A DNA stretch of 64,000 bases from Paenibacillus luteus (GCF_006542765.1 NZ_SKCD01000020.1:56157-120156); one strand, 5' to 3'; shown: positions 36,083 to 45,170, counted from the stretch's first letter. Notes: generated by a model not told the origin, from the sequence alone. Program-made: numbers and translations.

Positions 36083-36214
36083 CTACAGTTCACTGATATC
36101 ATGCTCGATCGTATGGTTCCAGCCGTTGCCCATTCTCCAAGTTACTTCCACATTTCTGCTTGAAACCGTGCGAACGATGCCTCTTTTAAGCGGCCTTGGA
36201 TTTCCTCGAACCCT
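36083..36214 (-). pseudogene. possible C-terminal gene remnant, family unknown
   Basis: On the minus strand, 43 sense codons with protein-like composition (ending TWRMGNGWNHTIEHDISEL) run from an upstream TGA to a TAG, with no good start codon. Amino-acid and codon usage resemble a real protein tail, but I do not recognise a family. It may be the decayed end of a small gene or a chance frame. Confidence 0.3.
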
Positions 36215-36609
36215 CACTTTGTTAAGGTGGTTCTAGACAAAGAGCTACATCATCGTACTTGGTTTGTATACAAAATAAAAAAGATGGATGTGTATATGGA
36301 CGAGCGATATTCTAATGGAAACATTGAAATAAGAACATGATGCTTTCAAGAATATGGATATAATTTCAGGTGAGTGAAACCAAACCGAAAATCACCACCT
36401 GAATGTAATTACGTCATATGTTTTTTTCCATGCACCAGTAAAAAATCATAACCTAACAGCCTCTTTGGACGATAAGCTACCGCTTTGCGCCTCGCAATAA
36501 CGACTGCTGCTTAACAATTACTGAACAAAGCCATATAAGCTTGTAAGTTATTCCGTTTCAATTTATCATAAAGTGCACATGAGCACTTTCGGAGAGGGGA
36601 ATTTCCCCA
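36215..36609. other. AT-rich leader of the hybrid kinase gene
   Basis: About 395 bases with no gene. A short hairpin, AAAGTGC (36570-36576) with GCACTTT (36583-36589), stands directly before the GGAGAGGGG binding site of the kinase gene and could affect its translation. Nothing else is recognisable. Confidence 0.5.
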
Positions 36610-39600
36610 GTGAAGCTAATGATAATATTGAAACCATCGAAGCTAGTAAAGTTAGTGAATCAATTAAAGCTAGTAAAGGTATGGAAACTATGGAAGGACC
36701 CATTTGCAACGTGGCTACTGCTGATTACGCTGGCGGGAGCTCTGTTTATTGCTTGGCAGATCGGGCAACACAAGGAGGCTCCTGCCATTGAGAATGGCAT
36801 ACTGGATTTGGCGGGTTGGGATTGGGAAGCGAACCGTATCTTTCCGCTTGATGGGGAATGGTCCTTCTTTCCCAACCAATTATTGACGCCGGAGGATACG
36901 AAGCACGAGGCTGCGGCGTTGCCTACCATTCCGGTACCAGGCAATTGGGATGGCTGGCATGGCGGAAGCGACATAAAGATGCAGGGACACGGTTACGGTA
37001 CTTATCGTCTGCTGCTCCGCAACGTTCCAACCAACCAGACGCTGGCGATCGGCAAGCCTTATGTTCGCTTTGCGGACAAGCTATATGTAGATGGCCAGTT
37101 TCTGGGTTCTTCAGGGCAAACAGGTATTACTAAACAAGACTATGAGCCGCGCAATGTTCCTTACACCGCATATTTTCGCCCTTTAAGCAGCGAGGTGGAA
37201 ATTTTGCTGCAGGTGGCTAATTATGATTTTCGCAGTGGGGGGATTTTTGAGTCGGTTGAGCTAGGAATTGGGAAGGACTTGGAACTTCGTGGTCAATTGC
37301 GCGCGGGGTTCGAATTGATGTGCGTCATGATGCTGCTGCTTTTTGGGTTATTGTTTCTGTTCTTGTCCTTTCGGTTTGACCGTAATCCATTGATGCTCTT
37401 GCTTTCAGCGTTTTCATTCTGTTTCAGCATAAGTGTCATTACGAATGGGGAACGGCTGTTTCTGATGCTTTTCCCGGATATTCCCTTTGAACTGGCATTC
37501 AAAATCAAATATATTTCGGTTTATATGGGCCCGGCCCTGTTGTTTTTTATTTCATGGAGGTTGGCCTCCGTAACGTGGCTGCGCAAGTTTTTGCTATTAT
37601 CGGTTTGGATTCTATCAACATACTGCGTCGCTATTATTTTTCTGCCTTTTTCTATCTATTCTAATTTTCAGGAAGCTTTATATGGCTACGTTTACCTCGC
37701 CTGCGCGACGCTTACGGTTATGCTATTCTACTCTTATTTGAAGAAGCGGTTTGGCTCACTGGATACGCGCCAATTTCAAATATTATTGGCAACCGTGTGG
37801 TTATGTTTGATGGGAAGTTCCGTCGTTATCTTGAGCAATATGCATCTTATCCCCCCTACGATGACGAATTTGACTAGTCTGCTGTTGCTATTATTTATCT
37901 CGTTTTTTCTTGCTTACCAATACATTGGCGTTTACCGCTCGATGAGAAAACTGACAGATCGGCTGCAAATCGCAGACCGTATGAAAGACGAGTTTTTGCT
38001 CGTTACATCACATGAGCTGAATACGCCTCTAAACGGTATTATCAATATGTCCGACTCGCTGCTGGCGGCATTGCCCACAAGTTTACGGCAAATGGAGGCA
38101 GAAGAGAAGCTCTACCGCATTCGAAATATCGCCTATCGGATGTCGAATATGGTTAAGGATATTATGGATGCTGCCCAAATGAAGGAAGGCAGTCTGAAGG
38201 TGGTAAGCCGGACGGTTGATCTAGGCATGAGTATCTCGGTTGTTATTGAAGTTTTTGATTTTTTGGCAAAAGGGAAAAACACGCGTTTTATTCATCAGAT
38301 CAATCCCGAAGCAAGATTTGTATGGGCTGATGAAAACCGTCTTTTGCAGGTGCTTATTCATGTCATTCATCATCTATTAAAAAATCAGAGCGGTAAGATT
38401 ATATTTATTGAGAGCGAGTGGGACAAGGAGTGTGTTCGGGTTATTTTCCGGCAAAAGGCAGCCGAACTATTGGCGGAAGAAGAAGCACGGCAAGCACCTT
38501 GGGAGGAAGATGCCTATGAGGGCTTTGAAATGGGAATGTCAATGGCTGGGGAATTGCTCAAGCTGATGGGTGGGCAAATTGCGATAGATGAAGTGGCCGA
38601 TTCGGTCACGATCTCGCTGCAGCATGCTGATGTAGAGCAGAGTGGGTGGTCTGTGCCACTGCATATTCCGAAGAAAGAGCCTCCTTACAAGCCACGCCTG
38701 AAAGCAGGGGATCGACCGGGAAATGATGCGGAATCCAGCATTATGATCGCCTCGGCGAATTCGGTTGATTTGGAGCATTTGTATGGCATGCTTACAATGG
38801 AAGGTTACCAAACTAGCGGTGCTGGGGAGAATGGAGAAGTTTATTCGCGTATTATGACTGAACGCCCTGATTTGGTTATCGTGGATGCTCTGCTGCCAAA
38901 TTCGAACGGTTATGAGCTATGCAGGCAAATTCGCCGCCGTTTTAACCATGCTGAGCTGCCAATTCTATTGATTAGTACCCGAAATACACCTGCTGATATT
39001 GAAGCGGGAATTTCTGCGGGCGGCAGCGATTTTATTACGCGTCCTTTCGATGCAGGAGAAATCCGGGTACGGATTCATACGCTGCTTTCCATGAAGCAGC
39101 TGGTTAAGGATGCTGCGCGGAGCGAAATGGCTTTTTTGCGATCTCAAATCAAACCCCACTTTTTATATAATACGCTTAGCACGATTATGTCGCTATGTTA
39201 CACAGACGGGCCTCGGGCAGGCGAGCTCCTTAGTATTTTCAGCCGGTATCTCAGAATAATTTTTCATCAGGATAATACGGAGGACACCGTTTTGCTCAGC
39301 AATGAGATGGAGCTGATTAATGCATATGTCGGGATCGAGCGTGAACGGTTTGGGAGCCGGTTAAACATCGAGTTTGATGTGGATGAGAGTCTGAATGGCA
39401 TACGCATTATTCCTCTGACGATTGAGCCGCTCGTGGAAAATGCGATAAGGCATGGCGTATCCAAAAAGGTGAAAGGCGGCACGGTGCGCTTATCGATTCA
39501 ACAGGAAAACGGTTTGGTAAAGGTTGAGGTTGCAGATGACGGAGTGGGGATGGCCAAAGGGCAGGTACAGGCGATGCTTGGGCCTGACTCGCCAGAGCAA

Positions 39601-39729
39601 GGAGTTGGCTTCCGAAATATCAGAAGGCGCGTGGAGCATCTTACTGGAAAATCACCAGTGGTGGAAAGTGAGCCTGGCGTTGGAACGAAGGTGACCATTT
39701 GGCTGCCCATCTCGTATTTGAACTATTAA
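36610..39729 (+). CDS. 7TMR-DISM hybrid sensor kinase with two kinase modules
   Basis: A 1039-residue membrane sensor. After an N-terminal anchor (about 33-50) comes an extracellular jelly-roll 7TMR-DISM domain (about 60-210; PLDGEWSFFPN, IPVPGNWDG, GYGTYRLLL), then seven membrane segments (about 230-430). A HisKA domain has H468 in LVTSHELNTPLNG; its ATPase part is degenerate, with no clear N-box or DxGxG. A receiver domain follows with D759 in IVDALLPNSNG. Finally there is a complete LytS/YesM-type kinase: H850 in SQIKPHFLYN, PLVENAIRHG and DDGVGM. The start is GTG 36610, followed by a Lys/Leu-rich repetitive stretch. The response-regulator gene follows after 20 bases. The ligand is unknown; the family often senses sugars or other small molecules. 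Confidence 0.88.
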   Translation: MKLMIILKPSKLVKLVNQLKLVKVWKLWKDPFATWLLLITLAGALFIAWQIGQHKEAPAIENGILDLAGWDWEANRIFPLDGEWSFFPNQLLTPEDTKHEAAALPTIPVPGNWDGWHGGSDIKMQGHGYGTYRLLLRNVPTNQTLAIGKPYVRFADKLYVDGQFLGSSGQTGITKQDYEPRNVPYTAYFRPLSSEVEILLQVANYDFRSGGIFESVELGIGKDLELRGQLRAGFELMCVMMLLLFGLLFLFLSFRFDRNPLMLLLSAFSFCFSISVITNGERLFLMLFPDIPFELAFKIKYISVYMGPALLFFISWRLASVTWLRKFLLLSVWILSTYCVAIIFLPFSIYSNFQEALYGYVYLACATLTVMLFYSYLKKRFGSLDTRQFQILLATVWLCLMGSSVVILSNMHLIPPTMTNLTSLLLLLFISFFLAYQYIGVYRSMRKLTDRLQIADRMKDEFLLVTSHELNTPLNGIINMSDSLLAALPTSLRQMEAEEKLYRIRNIAYRMSNMVKDIMDAAQMKEGSLKVVSRTVDLGMSISVVIEVFDFLAKGKNTRFIHQINPEARFVWADENRLLQVLIHVIHHLLKNQSGKIIFIESEWDKECVRVIFRQKAAELLAEEEARQAPWEEDAYEGFEMGMSMAGELLKLMGGQIAIDEVADSVTISLQHADVEQSGWSVPLHIPKKEPPYKPRLKAGDRPGNDAESSIMIASANSVDLEHLYGMLTMEGYQTSGAGENGEVYSRIMTERPDLVIVDALLPNSNGYELCRQIRRRFNHAELPILLISTRNTPADIEAGISAGGSDFITRPFDAGEIRVRIHTLLSMKQLVKDAARSEMAFLRSQIKPHFLYNTLSTIMSLCYTDGPRAGELLSIFSRYLRIIFHQDNTEDTVLLSNEMELINAYVGIERERFGSRLNIEFDVDESLNGIRIIPLTIEPLVENAIRHGVSKKVKGGTVRLSIQQENGLVKVEVADDGVGMAKGQVQAMLGPDSPEQGVGFRNIRRRVEHLTGKSPVVESEPGVGTKVTIWLPISYLNY

Positions 39730-39749
39730 AAGCTGCTAGGGGGAGCAAT

Positions 39750-40880
39750 ATGATTACAGCGTTTATCGTGGATGACGAGGAGCATGCGTTGAATATACTA
39801 GAGCTGTTCCTTGTCAAAACGGGCAAGGTTCAGGTTATCGGCAGGTCAAGCAACGCTTTTGATGCGATAACCGCATTTGGGCATATGCAACCGGATGTGT
39901 GGTTTCTAGACATTGATATGCCTGAAATGAATGGAATTGAGCTTGCAGACCGGATTCGCATAAAATATCCTAACGCTGAGATCGTATATGTTACCGCTTA
40001 TAATCAGTATGCCGTCAAAGCATTTGAGCATGCTGCTATGGATTATTTACTAAAACCGCTGGAAATCAACCGTTTGGCGATTACGATTGACCGCTTGAGC
40101 CGGAAATTAGAGGGCACCAAACCTACAAGCAATACAGATGACGAACAGCTCCCGGTTAAGTTGAAAATTCGGATGCTCGGAACTTTACAGGTTTTTACGG
40201 AGAGCGGCGCGAGTCTGAAATGGAGGACGACAAAGGAAAAAGAGCTGCTTGCTTTCTTAGCGCTGCAAGGATTTGTTCCAGTTCATCGTGACCGAATTCT
40301 TGACAAATTGTGGCCCGATGACCCTTATCAGAATGCCAAGGTTTACTTTCATACCTGCGTTAGTTTGCTCCGGAAACATTTTAAAGAGCTTGGCGTTAGC
40401 CATGTTTTGAACTATGAGAATGAGAAATATATGTTGGACGCAGCTCAAGTTGATGTTGATGTTGAACAGTTTAAAAATGGATTGAAGCGATGGAAAAACG
40501 AGGAGGAAGCTGCGCTAGAAGAACTGGAGCAATTAATGGAGCTGTATCGGTTTAACTTTTTGCAGGATGAGGATTATCCCTGGGCCGTTCAAGAAAGCAT
40601 TCAGATGGAGAAAATGGCTATGCAATGGTTTGTTTGGCTAGTGAAGCTTTACATCGAAAAGGAAGACTGCTATAAAGCGATCGAAACGGCTGAACGCGCG
40701 ATACAGCTAGCTCCTTGCGAAGAGCCTTTATACCGCCTGCTTATGCAAGCGTATGTAAAGCTAGGCAATCATTCACAAGTGCAACGGGTATATTTTCTGC
40801 TCGTGGAAAGGCTGGCAGAGCTTCGTATCCGTCCGGCAGAAGAAACTAGGTTGCTTTATGAGCAGATAAAAGAAAACTAA
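39750..40880 (+). CDS. response regulator with SARP/BTAD-type output domain
   Basis: A 376-residue regulator starting at ATG 39750 after GGGGGAG; the longer frame reads into the kinase gene. The receiver has D8-D9 and the phospho-acceptor D54 in FLDIDMPEMNG, with YLLKPLEINR near its end. An OmpR-like winged helix follows (residues about 140-230; LKIRMLGTLQVFTESG, WRTTKEKELLAFLAL, DRILDKLWPDD), then a TPR-like bacterial transcriptional activation domain (about 235-376). This is the SARP-like form common in Paenibacillus beside 7TMR-DISM sensors. The target genes are not evident in the window. Confidence 0.9.
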   Translation: MITAFIVDDEEHALNILELFLVKTGKVQVIGRSSNAFDAITAFGHMQPDVWFLDIDMPEMNGIELADRIRIKYPNAEIVYVTAYNQYAVKAFEHAAMDYLLKPLEINRLAITIDRLSRKLEGTKPTSNTDDEQLPVKLKIRMLGTLQVFTESGASLKWRTTKEKELLAFLALQGFVPVHRDRILDKLWPDDPYQNAKVYFHTCVSLLRKHFKELGVSHVLNYENEKYMLDAAQVDVDVEQFKNGLKRWKNEEEAALEELEQLMELYRFNFLQDEDYPWAVQESIQMEKMAMQWFVWLVKLYIEKEDCYKAIETAERAIQLAPCEEPLYRLLMQAYVKLGNHSQVQRVYFLLVERLAELRIRPAEETRLLYEQIKEN

Positions 40881-41036
40881 ACTCACGATTAAGAATAAGG
40901 TAATTAATAGAATGGCTATTTAGTCGGGATAGGATGAACTAAGGTAACAGATAACCTGTAGGCATATCATAAGTTGGCAATGGAGGGCTTCCCAAATGCC
41001 AAAGTCTCTAGGGGTTTTCTCTTACTTTTGAGCTAA

Positions 41037-41273
41037 ATAAATGCTAAGCCAAATGATGCGGCGATACAGAATGAGCTTTCAAATATACGACCTGATGTAC
41101 CTTGGGAGGCTACAAACCAGGCGGCTGTCCATCTTTGGTATCAAAATGTCTTTGGTTATCCTGTTGCTCCTTTGGAATCGACCGAGGCAGCAATTTACAC
41201 ATGGCCTGAAACTGCTACCAGTGTCGGGGTCAAACTCCTTCCAAATGATGATCTACAGATTTGTGCTCCGTGA
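41037..41273 (+). pseudogene. remnant of a nucleotidyltransferase-family protein (DUF925/NTP_transf_6)
   Basis: Reading from 41037, the frame gives 78 codons (starting INAKPNDAAIQNELSNIRP) that include DVPWEATNQAAVHLWYQ, YPVAPLESTEAAIYTWPET and ATSVGVKLLPNDDLQICAP before TGA at 41271. This matches the C-terminal half of the small nucleotidyltransferase family, where the segment normally continues past the AP dipeptide. The N-terminal half, including the metal-binding region, is missing because TAA occurs at 41034 and no related sequence precedes it. The gene is truncated at both ends. A different frame here gives an 86-residue ORF that is spurious. Confidence 0.8.
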
Positions 41274-41346
41274 GTCACATTTCATTTTCGTGAATGACTA
41301 AGACTTTACTCTCATTTTCGCGTAGTACCTTGTAGTTTAGAAGGAT

Positions 41347-41399
41347 TTTCCTCCATTGCTGTCGAAATTTCGTAGAACAAGTTTTTGAAATGGAGGAAA
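41347..41399 (+). promoter_or_regulatory. inverted repeat covering the SpoIIP-like ribosome binding site
   Basis: TTTCCTCCATT (41347-41357) is the exact reverse complement of AATGGAGGAAA (41389-41399), which includes the GGAGGAAAG binding site eight bases before the TTG start. The 31-base loop contains the palindrome CGAAATTTCG. If it folds, translation initiation would be masked. It may also be the remnant of a mobile repeat. Confidence 0.5.
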
Positions 41400-41406
41400 G
41401 TCAGCT

Positions 41407-42651
41407 TTGAGATTACGAAATCAACTAATTGGTGGAACCGTCGCATTTGCTTTATTATCCGGAGGCGCAGATGCTGCATATGCCTCTATTCAGAATTTGG
41501 CTGCTGGGAAAGCGCTAAGCACAGGAGCTCAACAATATGCACAAAGCAAATCAGCTGTTGCCAATATTGTAGATATTACGAATTTACGCAAAGGGCCAGG
41601 GCTGGATTATGATATTGTCGCCAGGGCAAAGGCAGGGGATTCCTTCCCCATTGTCAGCTCGAAAGGGGATTGGTATCAAGTTTCCCTTTCGGGGGGCAGC
41701 ACGGCCTATGTTGCGAATTGGGTCGTGGAAACCGTTGGAGCGAGTAGTGGTCAAACTTCTTCAAATAACGGCCAAAAGCCGGACAGTGGCAAACCGTCGG
41801 GCAGCAATCAGGATAAAGAAGTCATCGTGAACATTGTGGACACCACTAATTTGCGCAAAGGACCAGGGCTGGATTATGAGATTGTTACCAAAGCGAGGGC
41901 AGGCGAATCGTTTCCGGTCGTTTCTATCAAAGGAGACTGGTATCAAGTCTCGCTGCCCAGCGGAGGAACCGCTTACGTCGCGAATTGGGTCGTAAATACA
42001 GGGGTCGCCAGCCAAAGTGGAAGCAAGGTATACATTTACCATACGCATAACCGCGAGTCTTGGAAAAATGTATCCAGCGGCTCGAAGGGCTCTTCCGTTG
42101 ATGATCCGAAGGTGAACATTACGCTGGTTGGCAAGCAGATTGCGCAAAGCCTCCAGAAGAAGGGAATCCCCACGATGGTGGAGGAGACGGACTTTACAGC
42201 AAGGCTGAACGAGCAGAAATTAAGCTATACGCAATCTTATAACGAATCGCGCAAAGCGGTCGATAAAGCGATGAAATCCCATCCTTCCTTGTCTTATTTC
42301 TTCGATATCCACCGGGATGCGGATGTTCCGCGCAGCAAAACAACGGTTACCATTAACGGGAAAACGTATGCGCGCATTATGTTCGTCATTGGAGACGCCA
42401 ATCCTACGTACAAGGAAAACAAAAAGTTTGCTGATGCGTTGAATGAGCTATTGAATAAGAAGTATCCAGGCATATCGAGAGGCGTTCTGACCAAAAGCGC
42501 CCATCAAGGGAACGCTGAATACAACCAATCCGTATCTAACGGAAGCTTGCTGCTCGAATTCGGAGGCATTAACAATACGCTGCAAGAAAACCTCCAAACC
42601 GCAGAAGCTTTTGCTGATGTGTTCGCGGAGTATTATAAACAAATTAAGTGA
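41407..42651 (+). CDS. SH3b-SH3b-SpoIIP fusion, N-acetylmuramoyl-L-alanine amidase
   Basis: A 414-residue exported protein, TTG start after GGAGGAAAG. A signal peptide ends near ADAAYAS. Two bacterial SH3 domains follow (about 50-108 and 138-196), nearly identical in TNLRKGPGLDY and GDWYQVSL, separated by a Ser/Gly/Lys linker. The C-terminal 210 residues are a SpoIIP domain: KVYIYHTHNRESW, FDIHRDADVPRSKTTVTING, GDANPTYKEN and SLLLEFGGINNT. SpoIIP cleaves peptidoglycan side chains and cross-links during engulfment. Classic SpoIIP is membrane-anchored and lacks SH3 domains, so this is probably a paralogue targeted to the wall by the SH3 pair. Confidence 0.88.
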   Translation: MRLRNQLIGGTVAFALLSGGADAAYASIQNLAAGKALSTGAQQYAQSKSAVANIVDITNLRKGPGLDYDIVARAKAGDSFPIVSSKGDWYQVSLSGGSTAYVANWVVETVGASSGQTSSNNGQKPDSGKPSGSNQDKEVIVNIVDTTNLRKGPGLDYEIVTKARAGESFPVVSIKGDWYQVSLPSGGTAYVANWVVNTGVASQSGSKVYIYHTHNRESWKNVSSGSKGSSVDDPKVNITLVGKQIAQSLQKKGIPTMVEETDFTARLNEQKLSYTQSYNESRKAVDKAMKSHPSLSYFFDIHRDADVPRSKTTVTINGKTYARIMFVIGDANPTYKENKKFADALNELLNKKYPGISRGVLTKSAHQGNAEYNQSVSNGSLLLEFGGINNTLQENLQTAEAFADVFAEYYKQIK

Positions 42652-42685
42652 ATTGCCTAGCACTCTTATTTATGATATATGAAAG

Positions 42686-42737
42686 AAAAAGCCAAAATAG
42701 GCAAGGCCCTTAAGGGCCTTGCCTATTTTGGCTTTTT
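42686..42737. terminator. bidirectional terminator
   Basis: A very long perfect stem (about 24 bp, from AAAAAGCC to GGCTTTTT) with a minimal loop, between the SpoIIP-like gene and the convergent TetR gene. Confidence 0.95.
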
Positions 42738-42763
42738 TCTGCGCTGTTTTTGAAATATTGATC

Positions 42764-43480
42764 TTATTCATAAGAGAGCTTCTTGACGATCATTTCACTA
42801 ATAAAAGGTTCTATTAAAGTGTGATCTTCATGCAGCCATTTTTCGTGGAAAAGCTGAAGCTTCATCGCTTGATAGAAATCCAGCAGCGCCTGCTTTAAGC
42901 TTATGTTGTGCTGCAAAAGCAGCTTGGGATCTAATAATCTTCGTAATACGACATCCAACTGGATCAGGATGATCTCCGCGTTCATCTGGTGAAATAGGCC
43001 AAGCTCCATGCCTCTATTCAGATAGTCGACCATGTTCATTTGACAACGCTCTACCGCCTGTGACAGCGCTGCCGATAAATCGGGATAAGTGGTATTTAGA
43101 TCTTGTAGAAGGATATCGCTTAAATAGAAGGCCATTTTGAACGATTGCTTGAACACCTTGGCAAATGATTCGCCATAAATCCTTAACTCTTCCTGAGAAG
43201 GAATCGTTTCATTTGTGGGTATGAGTTGATTCGGTTCTATCTCGAACATAAGCGATTCAGTATAGTTTACGCATTTCTCGACTAAACATTCTATAATGTC
43301 ATCCTTGGAAGCAAAGTATTTATACATGGTTGCTTTGCTGATATCCATATATTTGGCGGCATCGTCCATTTTAATCGCACTGAAGCCGTGTTTTTGAACA
43401 TACGGTATTAGTTTGAGTATGAGCTTTACCTTGGTTGATTTTTTTTTCTCCCATATCTGGTCAATTTCACAATCTTTCAT
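42764..43480 (-). CDS. TetR/AcrR-family transcriptional regulator
   Basis: A 238-residue regulator. The N-terminal helix-turn-helix covers about residues 18-65 (LILKLIPYVQKHGFSAIKM, YMDISKATMYKYFASKDDI), and the rest is the helical ligand-binding and dimer domain. It is divergent from the drug-efflux MFS gene at 43646 across a 165-base gap that contains an inverted repeat, the standard design for an efflux pump controlled by its own repressor. The inducing compound cannot be predicted. Confidence 0.9.
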   Translation of the reverse strand: MKDCEIDQIWEKKKSTKVKLILKLIPYVQKHGFSAIKMDDAAKYMDISKATMYKYFASKDDIIECLVEKCVNYTESLMFEIEPNQLIPTNETIPSQEELRIYGESFAKVFKQSFKMAFYLSDILLQDLNTTYPDLSAALSQAVERCQMNMVDYLNRGMELGLFHQMNAEIILIQLDVVLRRLLDPKLLLQHNISLKQALLDFYQAMKLQLFHEKWLHEDHTLIEPFISEMIVKKLSYE

Positions 43481-43547
43481 ACGGCTACGCCTCCTGCCTG
43501 CATAATCTAGTATAGCGCAATTTAAGATTATATTAAACCAAACTATA

Positions 43548-43583
43548 CAAACTAAACTTTTTTTATCTTTTTAGTTTACTTTG
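43548..43583. promoter_or_regulatory. candidate TetR operator between divergent genes
   Basis: CAAACTAAACT (43548-43558) and AGTTTACTTTG (43573-43583) are inverted repeats matching at 10 of 11 positions around a 14-base spacer. Related TTAAACCAAAC lies just upstream, giving a tandem arrangement. Confidence 0.5.
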
Positions 43584-43645
43584 TTTAACGAATATGCTAT
43601 CTTCTTTTCAGGAAAACAAAAAATTCACTTGAAGGAGATCGCTAT

Positions 43646-45121
43646 ATGTCTACACAATCTGGAGTTCCCTCGTTAACTCCTACTCCATCTTTACGCGGAC
43701 TCGTTGCACCGTTGATTGCCATTATTATTGGGCTGTTCATGGTGATTTTAGATACCACGGCCGTAAATGTAGCCATTCCTGTACTTACAGCCGACTTCAA
43801 CAGCTCGCTAAGCGTTATCCAGTGGACGATTACCGGATACGCCCTTGCCCAAGCAGCAGTAATCCCATTGGCCGGTTGGATGTCAGACCGGGTTGGAGCG
43901 AAGCGCGTGTTTATCATTTCGATTATTTTGTTCACCGTGGGCTCGATCCTATGTGCTTTTGCCACGACAGCAGAACAGCTGATCTTCTTTAGGGTGCTGC
44001 AAGGGCTAGGCGGGGGCATGGTGATGCCAATTGCCTTTGCCATGACGTACCGGCTCAGTCCACCTGAAAAAGTAGGCATGATTATGGGTTTTATGGGGGT
44101 ACCGGTTTTACTTGCGCCTGCGCTAGGACCGATCGTATCCGGTTATTTGGTTGACTATGTGAGCTGGCAATGGATTTTTCTAATCAATGTTCCCATTGGC
44201 ATTATCGGCGTTGTGTTGTGCTTGATAGTGCTGCCGAATTTTGCGAAGAAGGTTTCCGCTTCATTGGATTTTTGGGGAATTATGCTGGCACCGCTTGCGT
44301 TTGGGGGTCTCTCCTATGGGCTTAGCGAAGGAGGAACCAGCTGGACTTCCGCAAAAACGATCATCGGTATTTCCGTTGGCGTGGTAGCCCTTATATTATT
44401 TACTATCGTCGAGCTTACTCGGAAAAAAGAGCCCTTGCTGGAGCTTAGGGTTTTCCGTTCAGCACAGTTCACCAGAGGGATACTCGTGCAGTGGATCTTG
44501 CAATTTGCCATGTTTGGCGTAATCTTCACCGTACCGTATTTCATGCAGCAATTAATGGGGATGAGCGCGTTCGAAGCGGGCTTATGGACGCTTCCTCAAG
44601 CGGTTGCCGCAGGAATTATGATGCCGCTCGGAGGCCGTTTATTCGACCGTATCGGTGCAAGACCATTAGTGATCTTAGGATTAACCTTTGTGGCTATCGG
44701 TGCTTTTCTCATCTCTTTCATTGATCCGAGCAATACCCCATGGTTATTTTTCGTCCCACGTGTGCTGCTGGGTATGGGAATGGGCTTGTCGATGCTTTCC
44801 TTAAACACTCATTTGATTCAAACGGCGCCAAGAGACCTAGTCGGGCGAGTCACCTCGTTAACGAGCGCGGCTCAGCAAGTGGTGACTTCATTCGCGGTAG
44901 CTGGGCTTACGACGTTCCTTGTCAGCCGAACAAACCATTTCGTTAGCAAAGGCGAGGCTCCACTGCCGGACGCGATGACACACGCCTTTCATAACACCTA
45001 TCTATTGCTAGCTGTGTTGGCTGCGGCAGGGGTGCTGCTGGCGACCACTCTCAAACGCTCTGCGGCAGAAAGTACAGCAACCCAGACCCACGTTGTCGAT
45101 GAAGGCTCAATACTATCTTAA
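43646..45121 (+). CDS. DHA2-family MFS multidrug efflux transporter
   Basis: A 491-residue protein with about 14 membrane segments, the EmrB/QacA-type drug:proton antiporter layout. Motif D1 appears as LDTTAVNVAIP, motif A as GWMSDRVGAKR and motif C as GVPVLLAPALGPIVSGYL. AAGGAG precedes the ATG. It exports hydrophobic drugs or toxic metabolites with proton uptake. Expression is probably repressed by the divergent TetR protein. Confidence 0.92.
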   Translation: MSTQSGVPSLTPTPSLRGLVAPLIAIIIGLFMVILDTTAVNVAIPVLTADFNSSLSVIQWTITGYALAQAAVIPLAGWMSDRVGAKRVFIISIILFTVGSILCAFATTAEQLIFFRVLQGLGGGMVMPIAFAMTYRLSPPEKVGMIMGFMGVPVLLAPALGPIVSGYLVDYVSWQWIFLINVPIGIIGVVLCLIVLPNFAKKVSASLDFWGIMLAPLAFGGLSYGLSEGGTSWTSAKTIIGISVGVVALILFTIVELTRKKEPLLELRVFRSAQFTRGILVQWILQFAMFGVIFTVPYFMQQLMGMSAFEAGLWTLPQAVAAGIMMPLGGRLFDRIGARPLVILGLTFVAIGAFLISFIDPSNTPWLFFVPRVLLGMGMGLSMLSLNTHLIQTAPRDLVGRVTSLTSAAQQVVTSFAVAGLTTFLVSRTNHFVSKGEAPLPDAMTHAFHNTYLLLAVLAAAGVLLATTLKRSAAESTATQTHVVDEGSILS

Positions 45122-45170
45122 CCGCGTGATGAACTATCCATTTAATAGAAGTTTCCGATTACAAGAAACA

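Larger units (their letters stand above)
40881..41406. other. decayed intergenic region before the SpoIIP-like gene
   Basis: About 525 bases without an intact gene. It contains a nucleotidyltransferase remnant (41037-41273) and an inverted repeat that covers the binding site of the next gene (41347-41399). The 155 bases before the remnant show nothing recognisable. Confidence 0.7.

Noticed and set aside
36573..36791. 72-codon ORF overlapping the start of the hybrid kinase
   Set aside because: It is in another frame over the repetitive Lys/Leu-coding start of the kinase, has no better binding site and no family resemblance.
41041..41301. 86-codon ORF between the SARP-like regulator and the SpoIIP-like gene
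   Set aside because: The neighbouring frame encodes the recognisable nucleotidyltransferase remnant; this ORF is its shadow.
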